This document shows, one piece after another, positions 1 to 10,485 of a stretch of DNA of 64,000 nt. The stretch's first letter is position 1. Every line of letters begins with the position of its first letter. The notes beneath the pieces are model-generated. The model did not search any database and had not been told where the DNA came from. It saw only the letters and a list, made by a program, of their open reading frames with translations. The position numbers were made by a program, and so were the translations under genes. Location: the NCBI RefSeq assembly GCF_018143015.1, contig NC_054740.1, positions 68,178,356-68,242,355 of the forward strand. Reading direction: 5' to 3'. This DNA comes from Lytechinus variegatus. Its lineage: Eukaryota; Echinodermata; Echinoidea; Temnopleuroida; Toxopneustidae.

Positions 1-730
1 TAATTTTCAGCCCTTGCAAAATCGGGGAACGTAACTTTAGCCACTGGGGTACAGATGGGGGCCCCCATGTGTTTCACGGCCAAGAAAAAAAAGGAGAAAG
101 GGAAAGAAAAAGAAAGGGAACGAGTGGAATTATCTTAATATTATGTCAAAATATATATTTTGTATTGAAAAGTTCAATATTTTTACTTCAGCTGCCATAT
201 CTAGCCCTCTTAATTTTTTTTACCCATTACGCCACTTGCTTCAGCCAATAGATCTGGTGCAGAACAGTCTGAACTAGTGGTATCATTGGTATGTTGTGAA
301 CAAGTCACTGGTCATTTTTCTTTTAATATTAATATTGTGTAGTTTGTTGGCATTTGTATTTTTTTCTGTTGATATTAATTGCAGCACCTCTGCATGGGCA
401 ATTTAAAAGGCCTCATATTCCAAAACTTCTGGGGGCTCTTCCCTCTCGACCCCCATCAGGGGCCTCTGGACCCCCTCCGCTGATATTGCGTAATGGATAG
501 TGGAGCATTACCGATTCTCAACAAGAAATGTGGCGCTTCCAAAAAAGTAATTGAGAATGGCTGACTTAGATACTTTATGAACTTATTATTTCAATCAGTG
601 TTGTTTTTTGTAAATTTCAACAATGTAACTTTTTACCAAACATTTAAGCCTTATATATAACTTCGTTAACCCCCCCCCCACAAATCCCCCAATATTTTCA
701 TTAGTAAATCACACATTCAACTCGTACATT
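1..730. other. Intergenic DNA, no gene seen
   Basis: AT-rich sequence with short purine-rich runs (about 85-125). Positions 40-100 resemble 16975-17045: both have a 'cactgg..t.cagatgggg' block followed by a C-rich stretch and an A/G-rich run, so they probably belong to one degraded dispersed repeat. No exon-like ORF with splice sites was recognised. Confidence 0.5.
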
Positions 731-968
731 GGGCCGTATTCTGAATTCAGGTTTAACTTAGACCACGGTCTAAATCTGTGCTAAATTATGGGGAGCCATT
801 TTTCAACAAATTTGTTTATTTGTTTTTGCTTTCATAATAAAGAAAGAGACTTCAGTTATCATTCCCAGACATTTATGAACAATTGGGATGTTACATGAGT
901 TAATAAATGGAATGTGACCACAGCTTTAAACCAGAGTTTAATTCAAACCTGAGCTCAGAATACGGGCC
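731..968. mobile_element. Short MITE with inverted ends GGGCCGTATTCTGA
   Basis: The left end starts GGGCCGTATTCTGAATTCAG. The right end is the near-complement, finishing TCAGAATACGGGCC, and the similarity continues inward for about 45 bases. The element is about 238 bp with no coding capacity, so it is a non-autonomous DNA element. The target duplication is not clear, and the superfamily is not assigned. Confidence 0.65.
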
Positions 969-3225
969 ATGTTTAAAATGTTTTAACATATATATATATA
1001 TCATGTATAAAATCTCCGGGTTCTCTAATTTGATTGTGTTTTTATTAAGTGTACATGTATTTTTGTCTACGTTCAAACATTGGAACCCTTTTGATTATGT
1101 CAACGAGTAATCGAATGATTGATTTACTCTTGAAGAACGAGGCTATTTGAGATATATCGCGCGATCGTGCCGAAATTTGGGACGCACATAAACTACAAGC
1201 CATGCAGTATATGAAAAAAATATGAAAATAATTGTTTTTTATTTACTATGAATAAAATATGCAAATGTATTCGTGAAAATAATTATTTGCAAATTTTACA
1301 ACCATTTTCACTTCAAATTTTCTTCTTTTTTTCCAGATGTCATCTTTTTAATCTACTTGACATGTTTCCACAAAGACAAATTGCGAAAGCCATTTTTTTT
1401 TCTCATGTATTTTTTTTGTTTTAAGAATTTCCTTTGTATTTTTTGTGGTTTTTATTGTTTCTTTTTCAATAGAAATTAATACAGACCATTTAACAATTAA
1501 ATTTAACCCTAAATTAATTAAGCAGACCAATAAGAACGAAAAATCAACCTTTTATGAATTTCATCTCCCATAGACTTTGTACACAAAGTATAAAAATTAG
1601 TCATGACGTTACGTGGCGTCGCGATGCTATACCCGTGCTTCGCGAATTTGGTATCATAAGTTGCCCGAGACCTTGAGTTTCACTTCGAATTTTCCTTTTT
1701 TTTATTTTTAAGGTAAAACAATTTTGCCGCGCTATCTTTTTGCGTTTTGGAAATATCGCGCGAAGCATAGAGGAGGGGGGGGGGGGCATCATGCCTCACA
1801 GTTCTTTTAGGGATAATCTTAAACTTTAGACCAAGTAGATTATAGGGTCAAAAGGGTACAGGGTATTTAATGTAATGTATATCATTCCTTGTGAGATATT
1901 CAGTAAATGTGCTAATTCGTTAAGTGCCTGAAAACAAAGACTATGCTGTTGGGGCTTCATAGCACTAAGGTTTACAGTACATTACGAGAAATAACAACGA
2001 CCAATCAATTTGACTGGCGCATGAGTTTTAGGATCTCCGAATCCACTTTCAACCAATCTATCGTTTCAAACTTTCAATGATCAGTAATCTTTGTGTAACG
2101 GTGCCTGAACAGCAAAAGTAAGTAAGAGTATACATGTATTGCTCGATTAAAATGTAAATTTCTCACAAATATTACGTCCAGTTAAAAGTCATATGCGTTA
2201 GTTTTAATGCCCGTAATTTTTTTCTTTTAAATGCATATTATTTGGAATCATCTTGCAATCTGTATGATTTATTTCTTGATGTTATAAACTTACTTTCGGT
2301 AGATTCAGAAGAAATTACATTTTTTAGTGGGATTAACTGAAATGAGTCCATTTGGAAGGGGGACGTCAAAAGGAGCATTTTTTCTGATTTTTAAAGCCAA
2401 CTCAATGTCACCTTGGACTTCTCCTTTCAATGAAAATATTAGAAACACACAATCCCCAATCTGGAAGTGGTTTGTTTGTTGCCCTATATTTCAGCCCAGA
2501 AGATAGAAATGCATAATGAAAGAAGTTATCCATTAAAAGGACGGTTGAATTAGTGGAATTTCCCGAATGCATGTATGTCAGCATAAATATTACTTCAACG
2601 CAATAGCACAATAACTGCAAACTAGTATATACATGTGTTAAACGAAATATAAATGGCACTACAGGGTATAAGATATTTGTTATTGAAAGTTTGCCTATTT
2701 AATGGTGAGCCCCAATGTGCAAAATCATTAAAATAACGGGGCATTAGAAATGATAACTCACACAGTACCTGTAAAACAGTTCTAACACGCCAAAGGTAAT
2801 AGCCAAATTATACTGACCGAACATATTTGTTTTCTGAATATTAATGGCGTGAATCCTAATTTTGTCGATTTTCCTCAAATCAAACATATGACCAGGTATT
2901 CATTTATAACTATGACCTACCATCATTCATTTGCATTTTCATGAATTTAGGCGAGATAGATTACCACTGACGTGTATGCTGCCAGTTCATGGTTTGAATA
3001 GGATCCGTTCAGACGTTTGAAAGCATCCCAAGATTTCTTATCAATGGACATTTTTATCGATGATGAGACCGCTATTACTCGTGTCTGTATTCATGAAGTC
3101 CCATCGTCAAGATTTAAAACAAAGCTGAAAGAGTTCTGAGCATTATTGAGAATTTTAGTAGGTCCAATTGCAATGACATGGAATTTCATTTTCCTTCTTA
3201 ATAGTTTTATAATTCTTTTACAGTG
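969..3225. other. Intergenic DNA, no gene seen
   Basis: AT-rich sequence with homopolymer runs (for example a G run near 1777-1787). Short open frames here have no recognisable domain, no splice context and no compositional bias suggestive of coding. It ends at the LTR element. Confidence 0.5.
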
Positions 3226-4132
3226 TGTTACGATACTGCAACAAATAACAAGTAAAAATTTTATTTAAATTTCCTTTTTTTTATTACAGGAAATAATTAT
3301 ACATAAATAAAACAAATAATGATCTTACATAAATCTCTTGAAGTGTCCGATGTAAAATCCCGAAGTGATGATGCTATATCCAAGTAATAATCCAAATGAT
3401 AAAATCCCAGTTGACTGGCGAAAATTCACAATGATGGCGATGATGAAACTGATGTTGAAGTCCGATGAATAATAAGAGTCACTGCAACGAGTTGAAATGT
3501 CCGTGAAGACGATGTTGATGATGATTAACAGTCAATTTCAGCAATCCATGGGTTGAAGCGTGTTCATTGAACAGGTTGATGATGTTGATGATCTCGATGA
3601 GAACTGATAATTTCTCAAAATAACTGCAAACAGTTCATTGATGCATAAACTGCTCTGATCTGATCTGGTGAAGTGATCTCATATGATGTGATGTGATCTC
3701 CTGCTCTCATATGATGTGATGGTGTGATGATGTGATGATCATCTTGAAAAATCTGCAGCTTTATACTAATTACAAGTGTTCTAGATCATTCTCAAATTTC
3801 GACTAATCTACAAGCTTCTAGAATTGTCTTCCAAAGAACTTTCTCCTTTCAGGAGCAGTCAAAATCCAGAACACTCTTGAATGACCTCATTGAAATCAAC
3901 AGTGTAAACAAAATACCTAAGCCTATTCATTTCCACTACCAATACAATTCTATTGTTTGGCTTTTCCTTATTCAACAATAAAACTCCTTGGCCTTTAAAT
4001 AGGCAAGGCCTGCATAATAAAAAGACATCCTGGAATGTTCTTTACAATTCTTGGCTATCCTTAAAGGGAAATAACTAATAGATGAATGTAATCGCTTTTA
4101 CAATTCTTCTACAATTATTCTTATATGTAACA
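3226..4132 (-). repeat. 3' LTR of the Gmr1-type element
   Basis: Matches 9339-10243 almost base for base over its whole length, with TGTTAC/GTAACA inverted termini. It contains GATGATG/GTGATG-rich simple sequence around 3560-3740. In the element's orientation this is the downstream LTR. Confidence 0.95.
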
Positions 4133-4143
4133 CCTCCCCCACC
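4133..4143 (-). other. Polypurine tract
   Basis: On the minus strand GGTGGGGGAGG directly abuts the 3' LTR. This is the expected place and composition of the plus-strand primer of an LTR element. Confidence 0.75.
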
Positions 4144-4342
4144 GGGGAAAAGAAAGCTTTACCGTAGTAAAGGTTTCTTTAAGATTACTTTTTCTTTTAA
4201 CTGTTCAAAGTCATCTTGATAAATCATTTACAGTTATCGTGTACAAAGATATAGTACTTAACGAACATGTTAAAATAAATGAACATCAAAGATGTTTTCT
4301 TCAAATGACACACTTGGTCAAAATCATGAATAATTTCACTTT

Positions 4343-7300
4343 TTATACTCTTGATAGAGCATCAGCAATTACATTATTCTTTCCCTTTATGTGTATAATT
4401 TTCAAAGGGAATGGTTGGAGCATTAGGCTCCATCTATACAGTCTTTGATTCTTTGTTTTGAATTTCTCCAAAAACACAAGAGGATTGTGGTCTGTATAGA
4501 CTGTAATCTCTCCATTGGTTAGATACACCTCAAACTGCTGAAGGGCTAGTACGAGACTCAGGGCCTCTTTTTCAATAGTTGAGTACTTCTTCTGAAATTG
4601 ATTGAGTTTCTTAGAGAAGTAGCACACTGGTTTTTCGATGCCTTTTTCATCTTCTTGGAGCAATACTGCTCCTACTCCAACATCACATGCATCAATTGCT
4701 ACTTTGAATGGCTTTGTGAAGTTTGGAGCTGCCAAAATAGGCTCATTCACCAAAATGGCCTTTAATTTCTCAAATGATCTTTGACATTCGTCAGACCAAA
4801 CATACTTCACTTTTGCCTTCAGCAGGTTTGTCAGAGGACTAACCACTGTACTGTAATTTGGAACAAATTTCCTGTAGAAGCCACTCATACCTAAGAATCT
4901 GAGCAATTCTTTCTTAGTTGTGGGAATTGGGAAGTCTAAGATAGCTTGTATCTTGGCTTCTCTTGGTAGCACTTGCCCTTGACCAACCACATGACCAAGA
5001 TATGTGACTTTTGCCTTGGAAAATTCACTCTTCATCAGATTCACTACTAGATTGGCTTTGTCCAGCCTGTCAAACAGTGCTCGCAAATGATTCAGATGAT
5101 CATTCCAAGTATCACTGTATACTAGGATGTCGTCAATGTATACGACACAATTGTCAAGTCCGGCAATCACTTCATTTGTCAACCTTTGGAAGGTTGCTGG
5201 TGCATTTTTCATTCCAAAAGGCATGACTTTGCATTGAAATAAGCCTTCAGGTGTGACAAAGGCTGATATCTCTTTGGCTCGGTCAGTCAGTGGCACTTGC
5301 CAATATCCTTTAAGCAAGTCTATCTTTGTGATATAGGCAGAATTTCCAACTCTATCAATACAATCTTCTAACCTAGGAATTGGATACGAGTCAGTCTTAG
5401 TTACTGCATTTACCTTCCGGTAATCAATGCAAAATCTCTGAGAGCCGTCTGGCTTTGGAACCATTACAATGGGAGAACTCCAACTACTCTGACTCGGTTC
5501 GATTATGTCATTATCTAACATAAACTGTATTTCATTATTCACCATTTCCAACTTGCTTGGATTGAGCCTATAAGGATTCTGTTTGATAGGTCTTACATCA
5601 CCTACGTCTACATCATGTACAGTTAAAGGTGTACGACCTGGTTTGTCTTTACATACATTCTCATATTCTCTTAACAGGCCAGATATATCATTTCTCTGAT
5701 CTTCAGGCAGGTGTTTTAATGCCTCATCCATATTTCTTAACATCTCTGAGTTAGACAACTTTATACCACATGGTTCGTTCTTAGATACATCTGTATAAGA
5801 CAATTCATTATCTGTCTTTCCATAGCATTCTTCTTCATGTACATCTACATGTTTTTCTTCTTCTTTGACCTGTGTTGTACCTATTGGCTGACTAGCCTCT
5901 CGCTCAAAGTATTCTTTGAACATGTTTACATGACAAACTCTTTGAGACTTTCTTCGATCAGGGGTACTGATCACATAGTTGACATCATTCAATTTCTTTT
6001 TGACTATGTAGGGACCACTAAACCTAGCTTTCAAGGGCTCACCTTGCAAAGGCAACAACACCAACACTTTGTCTCCAGGCTTGAAACTTCGCTCTTTTGC
6101 ATTTTTGTCAGCTTGAGCTTTCATTTTTCCCTGCGACTCTTTCAAGTGCTCCTTAGCCACATCACAAGCTTTTGAGAGCCTTTCTCTAAACTTTGACACA
6201 TAGTCTAGAAGGTTTACATCATCATCCTGAACCATAAACCTCTCTTTGATAAGCTTTAGAGGACCCCTAACCTCATGACCATAGACCAATTCAAATGGAC
6301 TGAAACCTGTGGACTCATTCGGGGAATCCCTAGTTGCAAACAGTAGGAATGAGATCCCTTTATCCCAGTCATCGGGATAGTCTTCACAATAAGCCCTAAT
6401 CATGGTCTTCAAAGTCTGATGATAGCGTTCTAACGCTCCTTGGGACTGTGGGTGATAAGCAGAGGACTTGATCTGCTTTATTCCCAACTCCTTCATAACT
6501 TGCTGAAATATTCCTGACATGAAATTTGACCCTTGATCAGATTGAATTTCCTTCGGCAGACCGTACCTAGTGAAAAACTGCACTAACGCCTGCACCACTG
6601 TCTTTGCAGTGATACTTCTCAAAGGTATCGCCTCTGGAAACCGTGTAGACAAGTCCATAATCGTCAGGAGAAATCTGTGACCCGACCTCGTTCTGGGTAA
6701 GGGTCCGACACAATCAACAAGAACCCTAGTAAAAGGTTCATCAAATGCAGGAATGGGTATCAATGGAGCAGGCTTGATAGAAGGCTGTGCCTTACCAATA
6801 ATCTGACATGTGTGACATGTCTTACAGAAATGCACAACATCTTTGTGCATCTTAGGCCAATAGAAATGCCTCATAATTCTATCTTCTGTCTTCCGAATAC
6901 CGACATGACCTGCCATAGGTAACTCATGAGCCATTTTCAGAATATCTGTGCGGTAACAAGGAGGAACTACAACCTGGTGAATTATACACCAATCTTCATC
7001 AGCTGGTCTCCGGGGAGGTCTCCATTTCCTCATCAAAATGTCATCTTTGACATAAAAGCACTCAGGAACCTTATCAGCCTCAGCCTCAGAACATGCTTTT
7101 TGTGACAAGCTTTTTAATTCTGGGTCTGCCTGTTGTGCTTGTACAAGGGAGGATTTACTAAACAAACTATCATTGTTAGCAACAGAGCCTTCAACACTAT
7201 CCCCATTCAAATCCTTGAAAAAGGTTTCAGCTAACCAGACATCAGTACTCTCCTCTACATCAGCAGATTCCGCATCATCCTTTTCAGCTCTACGAGTCTG

Positions 7301-8608
7301 AGACCTAGTAACAACACAATCCGGGAAAATCCCTGGAAAATCTTCCTGCAACAATTCAGTTTCAGCTACCTCAACGGGCTTTTCCGAAACCACTGGAGAT
7401 GCAACAACTTTATCTCCAGCCAAGTCGTTACCTAACAAGAAATCAACACCTTTCATGGGTAATTCTGGAACGACACCAACAGTCACAGGACCACTAACTA
7501 GGTCACACTTTAAGTCGACCTTATGCAAAGGAACCGACATGAAATTTGGGCCAATACCTTGAACTAAGACGTTGGCATTCTCTGAACTCTCCGGAGGAAG
7601 AGCCGAATACCCTGGCACCATCAGGGACTGTGCAGCCCCTGTATCCCTAAGGATCACCACTGACCTACCAGCAGCACCAGTCGAACAAGGGGATACTTCA
7701 CCATCATGCAAAAAACTTCTAAAAGTTTCATCAACCTGTTTGACTTTATCAGCAAATACCAGAGAAACACTCTCAACATCTTGATTGGGCTCTGATGGAA
7801 CAAACTCCATCGAGGGAACACTTGTTTGCTTGACAAAACCCATGTCTTTCTTAGTTTTGGTTGGCATTCCAACCAATTTCCAACATGATTCTTTCAAATG
7901 TCCCGATTTATGACAATGAGTACAAATTTTGAAACTACGACTCTCAGACCTTTTGGTTGATTCTGTGCCCCCACTAGCCTGATTCTTGTTAGCGTCTTTA
8001 TCCTTGCTTGCATATTTTCCCTCACTAGGTTTATTGTGGGATTCAAATGACCCTTTACCTTTCTTTTTCCAATAATTCTTGAAAGGAGGCCTATCTCCAC
8101 TACCCTTATGTGTGACCTCAAATTCATCAGCTACTATGGCTGCTTTACTGACTTCAGTAACTCTATGGTCATCTAAGTGAGATTTAATGCCAAAAGGAAG
8201 ACTCTTTTTGAATTCTTCTAGGAGGACAACTTCCCTAAGGTGAACAAAATCTTTGTCAACTTTCAGTGATCTGTACCACTTATCGAACATCATTTCTTGT
8301 TCCCTAGCAAATTCAACATACGTCTGGCCTGTTTGTCTTTGCATGTTCCTAAATTTATGTCTGTACGCTTCTGGTACCAACTCATATGCATTGAGAATTG
8401 TTTCTTTTACTGTAGCATAGTCACATGATTGCGTTTCAGAGAGCGAAGAATAGACTTTTGCAGCCTTTCCAACAAAAACACTTTGGAGGAGAAGAGTCCA
8501 GTATTCCTCGGGCCAATTCAGTCTCTTGGCCACTTTTTCAAATGACACAAAATATGTATCAACTCCCTCTTCATCAAATTTTGGCACAAGGCGAATGTTC
8601 TTCGCCAC
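4343..8608 (-). CDS. Gag-Pol ORF with order PR-IN-RT-RH, 1421 residues
   Basis: Single long ORF. In order: a gag-like helical region (about 1-170); a CCHC zinc knuckle with pattern C-x2-C-x4-H-x4-C (229-242); an aspartic protease active site DTGA (322-325); an integrase HHCC zinc finger (about 561-602); an integrase core with D in VDCVG (632), D in SDQGSN (691) and E in ALERYH (727); then a reverse transcriptase with PFGMKNAP and YIDD (1157-1160); and RNase H with D1306, E1347, D1373 and D1416. It stops about 210 bp before the 3' LTR. Domain identities are read from motifs. The order IN-RT distinguishes it from ordinary Ty3/gypsy elements. No envelope gene is seen. Confidence 0.95.
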   Translation of the reverse strand: MAKNIRLVPKFDEEGVDTYFVSFEKVAKRLNWPEEYWTLLLQSVFVGKAAKVYSSLSETQSCDYATVKETILNAYELVPEAYRHKFRNMQRQTGQTYVEFAREQEMMFDKWYRSLKVDKDFVHLREVVLLEEFKKSLPFGIKSHLDDHRVTEVSKAAIVADEFEVTHKGSGDRPPFKNYWKKKGKGSFESHNKPSEGKYASKDKDANKNQASGGTESTKRSESRSFKICTHCHKSGHLKESCWKLVGMPTKTKKDMGFVKQTSVPSMEFVPSEPNQDVESVSLVFADKVKQVDETFRSFLHDGEVSPCSTGAAGRSVVILRDTGAAQSLMVPGYSALPPESSENANVLVQGIGPNFMSVPLHKVDLKCDLVSGPVTVGVVPELPMKGVDFLLGNDLAGDKVVASPVVSEKPVEVAETELLQEDFPGIFPDCVVTRSQTRRAEKDDAESADVEESTDVWLAETFFKDLNGDSVEGSVANNDSLFSKSSLVQAQQADPELKSLSQKACSEAEADKVPECFYVKDDILMRKWRPPRRPADEDWCIIHQVVVPPCYRTDILKMAHELPMAGHVGIRKTEDRIMRHFYWPKMHKDVVHFCKTCHTCQIIGKAQPSIKPAPLIPIPAFDEPFTRVLVDCVGPLPRTRSGHRFLLTIMDLSTRFPEAIPLRSITAKTVVQALVQFFTRYGLPKEIQSDQGSNFMSGIFQQVMKELGIKQIKSSAYHPQSQGALERYHQTLKTMIRAYCEDYPDDWDKGISFLLFATRDSPNESTGFSPFELVYGHEVRGPLKLIKERFMVQDDDVNLLDYVSKFRERLSKACDVAKEHLKESQGKMKAQADKNAKERSFKPGDKVLVLLPLQGEPLKARFSGPYIVKKKLNDVNYVISTPDRRKSQRVCHVNMFKEYFEREASQPIGTTQVKEEEKHVDVHEEECYGKTDNELSYTDVSKNEPCGIKLSNSEMLRNMDEALKHLPEDQRNDISGLLREYENVCKDKPGRTPLTVHDVDVGDVRPIKQNPYRLNPSKLEMVNNEIQFMLDNDIIEPSQSSWSSPIVMVPKPDGSQRFCIDYRKVNAVTKTDSYPIPRLEDCIDRVGNSAYITKIDLLKGYWQVPLTDRAKEISAFVTPEGLFQCKVMPFGMKNAPATFQRLTNEVIAGLDNCVVYIDDILVYSDTWNDHLNHLRALFDRLDKANLVVNLMKSEFSKAKVTYLGHVVGQGQVLPREAKIQAILDFPIPTTKKELLRFLGMSGFYRKFVPNYSTVVSPLTNLLKAKVKYVWSDECQRSFEKLKAILVNEPILAAPNFTKPFKVAIDACDVGVGAVLLQEDEKGIEKPVCYFSKKLNQFQKKYSTIEKEALSLVLALQQFEVYLTNGEITVYTDHNPLVFLEKFKTKNQRLYRWSLMLQPFPLKIIHIKGKNNVIADALSRV

Positions 8609-9057
8609 ATCAAAGCCTTGGGAGATTTATCTTTAACAGAGTTAGTATTAGTATTTGCATGAGTTAACTCCATTTCTTTCAATTTCAACTGGTACTCCAA
8701 TCTCATTCTCTCCTTTTCAATGTTTATTTTCTCCATTTCAAGGTTTTCTTTGATTCTTTCCTTCTCAAGGTTTTCTTTAATTCTTTCCTTTTCCAATTCA
8801 ATGTTTGCCAGTTGGATCTGAGCATCCTCTGACATATTGATAGAAGTTTCAGGCTCCTCTGTAAGCTTCATGTGACTAGCTAACAAGTCAATTATCTCTG
8901 CCTTCTTTAAACCTGGGGCTAGAGATACACCCAAATGATCACAAACTGTTATCAAATCATCCTTCTTCAGTGACTTCAAATGATCATATGACAATTCTGT
9001 CATTGCAAGAAATTCTTCAACATCAAATGTAGCCATAGTGAATATACACAAATACAA
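8518..9057 (-). CDS. Leading gag-region ORF with SAP-like motif and coiled coil
   Basis: A 179-residue ORF between the leader and the long Gag-Pol ORF, overlapping the latter by about 90 bp. The first 60 residues resemble a SAP-type helix-extension-helix motif (LKSLKKDDLITVCDHLGV, then KKAEIIDLLASH). The next part is a highly charged predicted coiled coil with repeated EKERIKENL units. It probably supplies the N-terminal part of Gag. The role is inferred from position and composition. Confidence 0.7.
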   Translation of the reverse strand: MYLCIFTMATFDVEEFLAMTELSYDHLKSLKKDDLITVCDHLGVSLAPGLKKAEIIDLLASHMKLTEEPETSINMSEDAQIQLANIELEKERIKENLEKERIKENLEMEKINIEKERMRLEYQLKLKEMELTHANTNTNSVKDKSPKALMWRRTFALCQNLMKRELIHILCHLKKWPRD

Positions 9058-9235
9058 CCAAGTAATAACACAGTACAGTATATTCTAGAACTTTCCAAAA
9101 ATTTCCAGAATGTTTTCAATTCAAATTGAGATTTGTTTCAAACTGACTTTCGTCTCAAATTGGCTTTCGTTTCCTGAAAAACTGGTTTTAATTTCAAATT
9201 GGCTTTAAATTTGGTTTTCGTTTCAAATTGCCTTG

Positions 9236-9330
9236 GCTTGTACAAATTTGGTTTTCGTTTCCCGGACAACTGGTTTTAGTTTCAAACTGGCTTGTACAAA
9301 TTTGGTTTTCGTTTCCCGGACAAGCCCCCA
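9236..9330 (-). repeat. Direct repeats in the retroelement leader
   Basis: A block containing ACAAATTTGGTTTTCGTTTC plus CCCGGACAA occurs twice in the plus-strand reading, about 55 bases apart. Shorter 'ggctttcgtttc' variants continue back to about 9120. It is a small tandem array in the untranslated leader that ends in the primer binding site. Confidence 0.7.
9314..9330 (-). other. Primer binding site, tRNA-Pro type
   Basis: The minus strand reads TGGGGGCTTGTCCGGGA, eight bases from the LTR edge. This is nearly the 3' end complement of tRNA-Pro used by murine leukaemia viruses (TGGGGGCTCGTCCGGGAT). The primer assignment is from that resemblance. Confidence 0.8.
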
Positions 9331-9338
9331 AAATTATT

Positions 9339-10243
9339 TGTTACGATACTGCAACAAATAACAAGTAAAAATTTTATTTAAATTTCCTTTTTTTTATTAC
9401 AGGAAATAATTATACATAAATAAAACAAATAATGATCTTACATAAATCTCTTGAAGTGTCCGATGTAAAATCCCGAAGTGATGATGCTATATCCAAGTAA
9501 TAATCCAAATGATAAAATCCCAGTTGACTGGCGAAAATTCACAATGATGGCGATGATGAAACTGATGTTGAAGTCCGATGAATAATAAGTCACTGCAACG
9601 AGTTGAAATGTCCGTGAAGACGATGTTGATGATGATTAACAGTCAATTTCAGCAATCCATGGGTTGAAGCGTGTTCATTGAACAGGTTGATGATGTTGAT
9701 GATCTCGATGAGAACTGATAATTTCTCAAAATAACTGCAAACAGTTCATTGATGCATAAACTGCTCTGATCTGATCTGGTGAAGTGATCTCATATGATGT
9801 GATGTGATCTCCTGCTCTCATATGATGTGATGGTGTGATGATGTGATGATCATCTTGAAAAATCTGCAGCTTTATACTAATTACAAGTGTTCTAGATCAT
9901 TCTCAAATTTCGACTAATCTACAAGCTTCTAGAATTGTCTTCCAAAGAACTTTCTCCTTTCAGGAGCAGTCAAAATCCAGAACACTCTTGAATGACCTCA
10001 TTGAAATCAACAGTGTAAACAAAATACCTAAGCCTATTCATTTCCACTACCAATACAATTCTATTGTTTGGCTTTTCCTTATTCAACAATAAAACTCCTT
10101 GGCCTTTAAATAGGCAAGGCCTGCATAATAAAAAGACATCCTGGAATGTTCTTTACAATTCTTGGCTATCCTTAAAGGGAAATAACTAATAGATGAATGT
10201 AATCGCTTTTACAATTCTTCTACAATTATTCTTATATGTAACA
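9339..10243 (-). repeat. 5' LTR of the Gmr1-type element
   Basis: Partner of 3226-4132. In element orientation this is the upstream LTR. Its outer edge lies about 240 bp beyond the stop codon of the 7TM receptor gene, which runs in the same direction, so it could contribute 3' processing signals to that transcript (inference). Confidence 0.95.
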
Positions 10244-10485
10244 TTTTACACAATAAGTACATAATATTTTTTTTTTCTGATGAAGATTTGGATTGTTGGT
10301 TTTTGTTCTTTTTTTAGTCTGGTGTCGCTTGATCTCAACCAATAAATACAGGTATGCGAGATTTTTTATATCTACATGTGCATGTGTCGAATGTTTTTGC
10401 CTGAGCAGTAAGAAGATAGGTCAGCACCCACAAGCTACAGTGATTTCTTGTAAGATGTACAAAATGAGACGTTTCAAGCCACATG

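Larger units (their letters stand above)
3226..10243 (-). mobile_element. Gmr1-type Ty3/gypsy LTR retrotransposon, looks whole and young
   Basis: Two almost identical direct repeats of about 905 bp (3226-4132 and 9339-10243) bound a 5.2 kb interior read on the minus strand. Each LTR begins TGTTAC and ends GTAACA. Next to the 5' LTR (right side) lies a tRNA-Pro-like primer binding site, and next to the 3' LTR (left side) a G-rich polypurine tract. The interior encodes gag-type regions, a zinc knuckle, an aspartic protease, integrase, then reverse transcriptase and RNase H. Integrase before reverse transcriptase is the Ty1/copia-like order known for the Gmr1 clade of deuterostome Ty3/gypsy elements. 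The near identity of the LTRs implies a recent insertion. Exact target duplications are not evident: TTTTACA occurs at 3216-3222 and 10244-10250, three bases off the left border. Confidence 0.95.

Noticed and set aside
5837-6175. Plus-strand open frames within 4343-8608
   Set aside because: Antisense shadows of the retroelement ORF.
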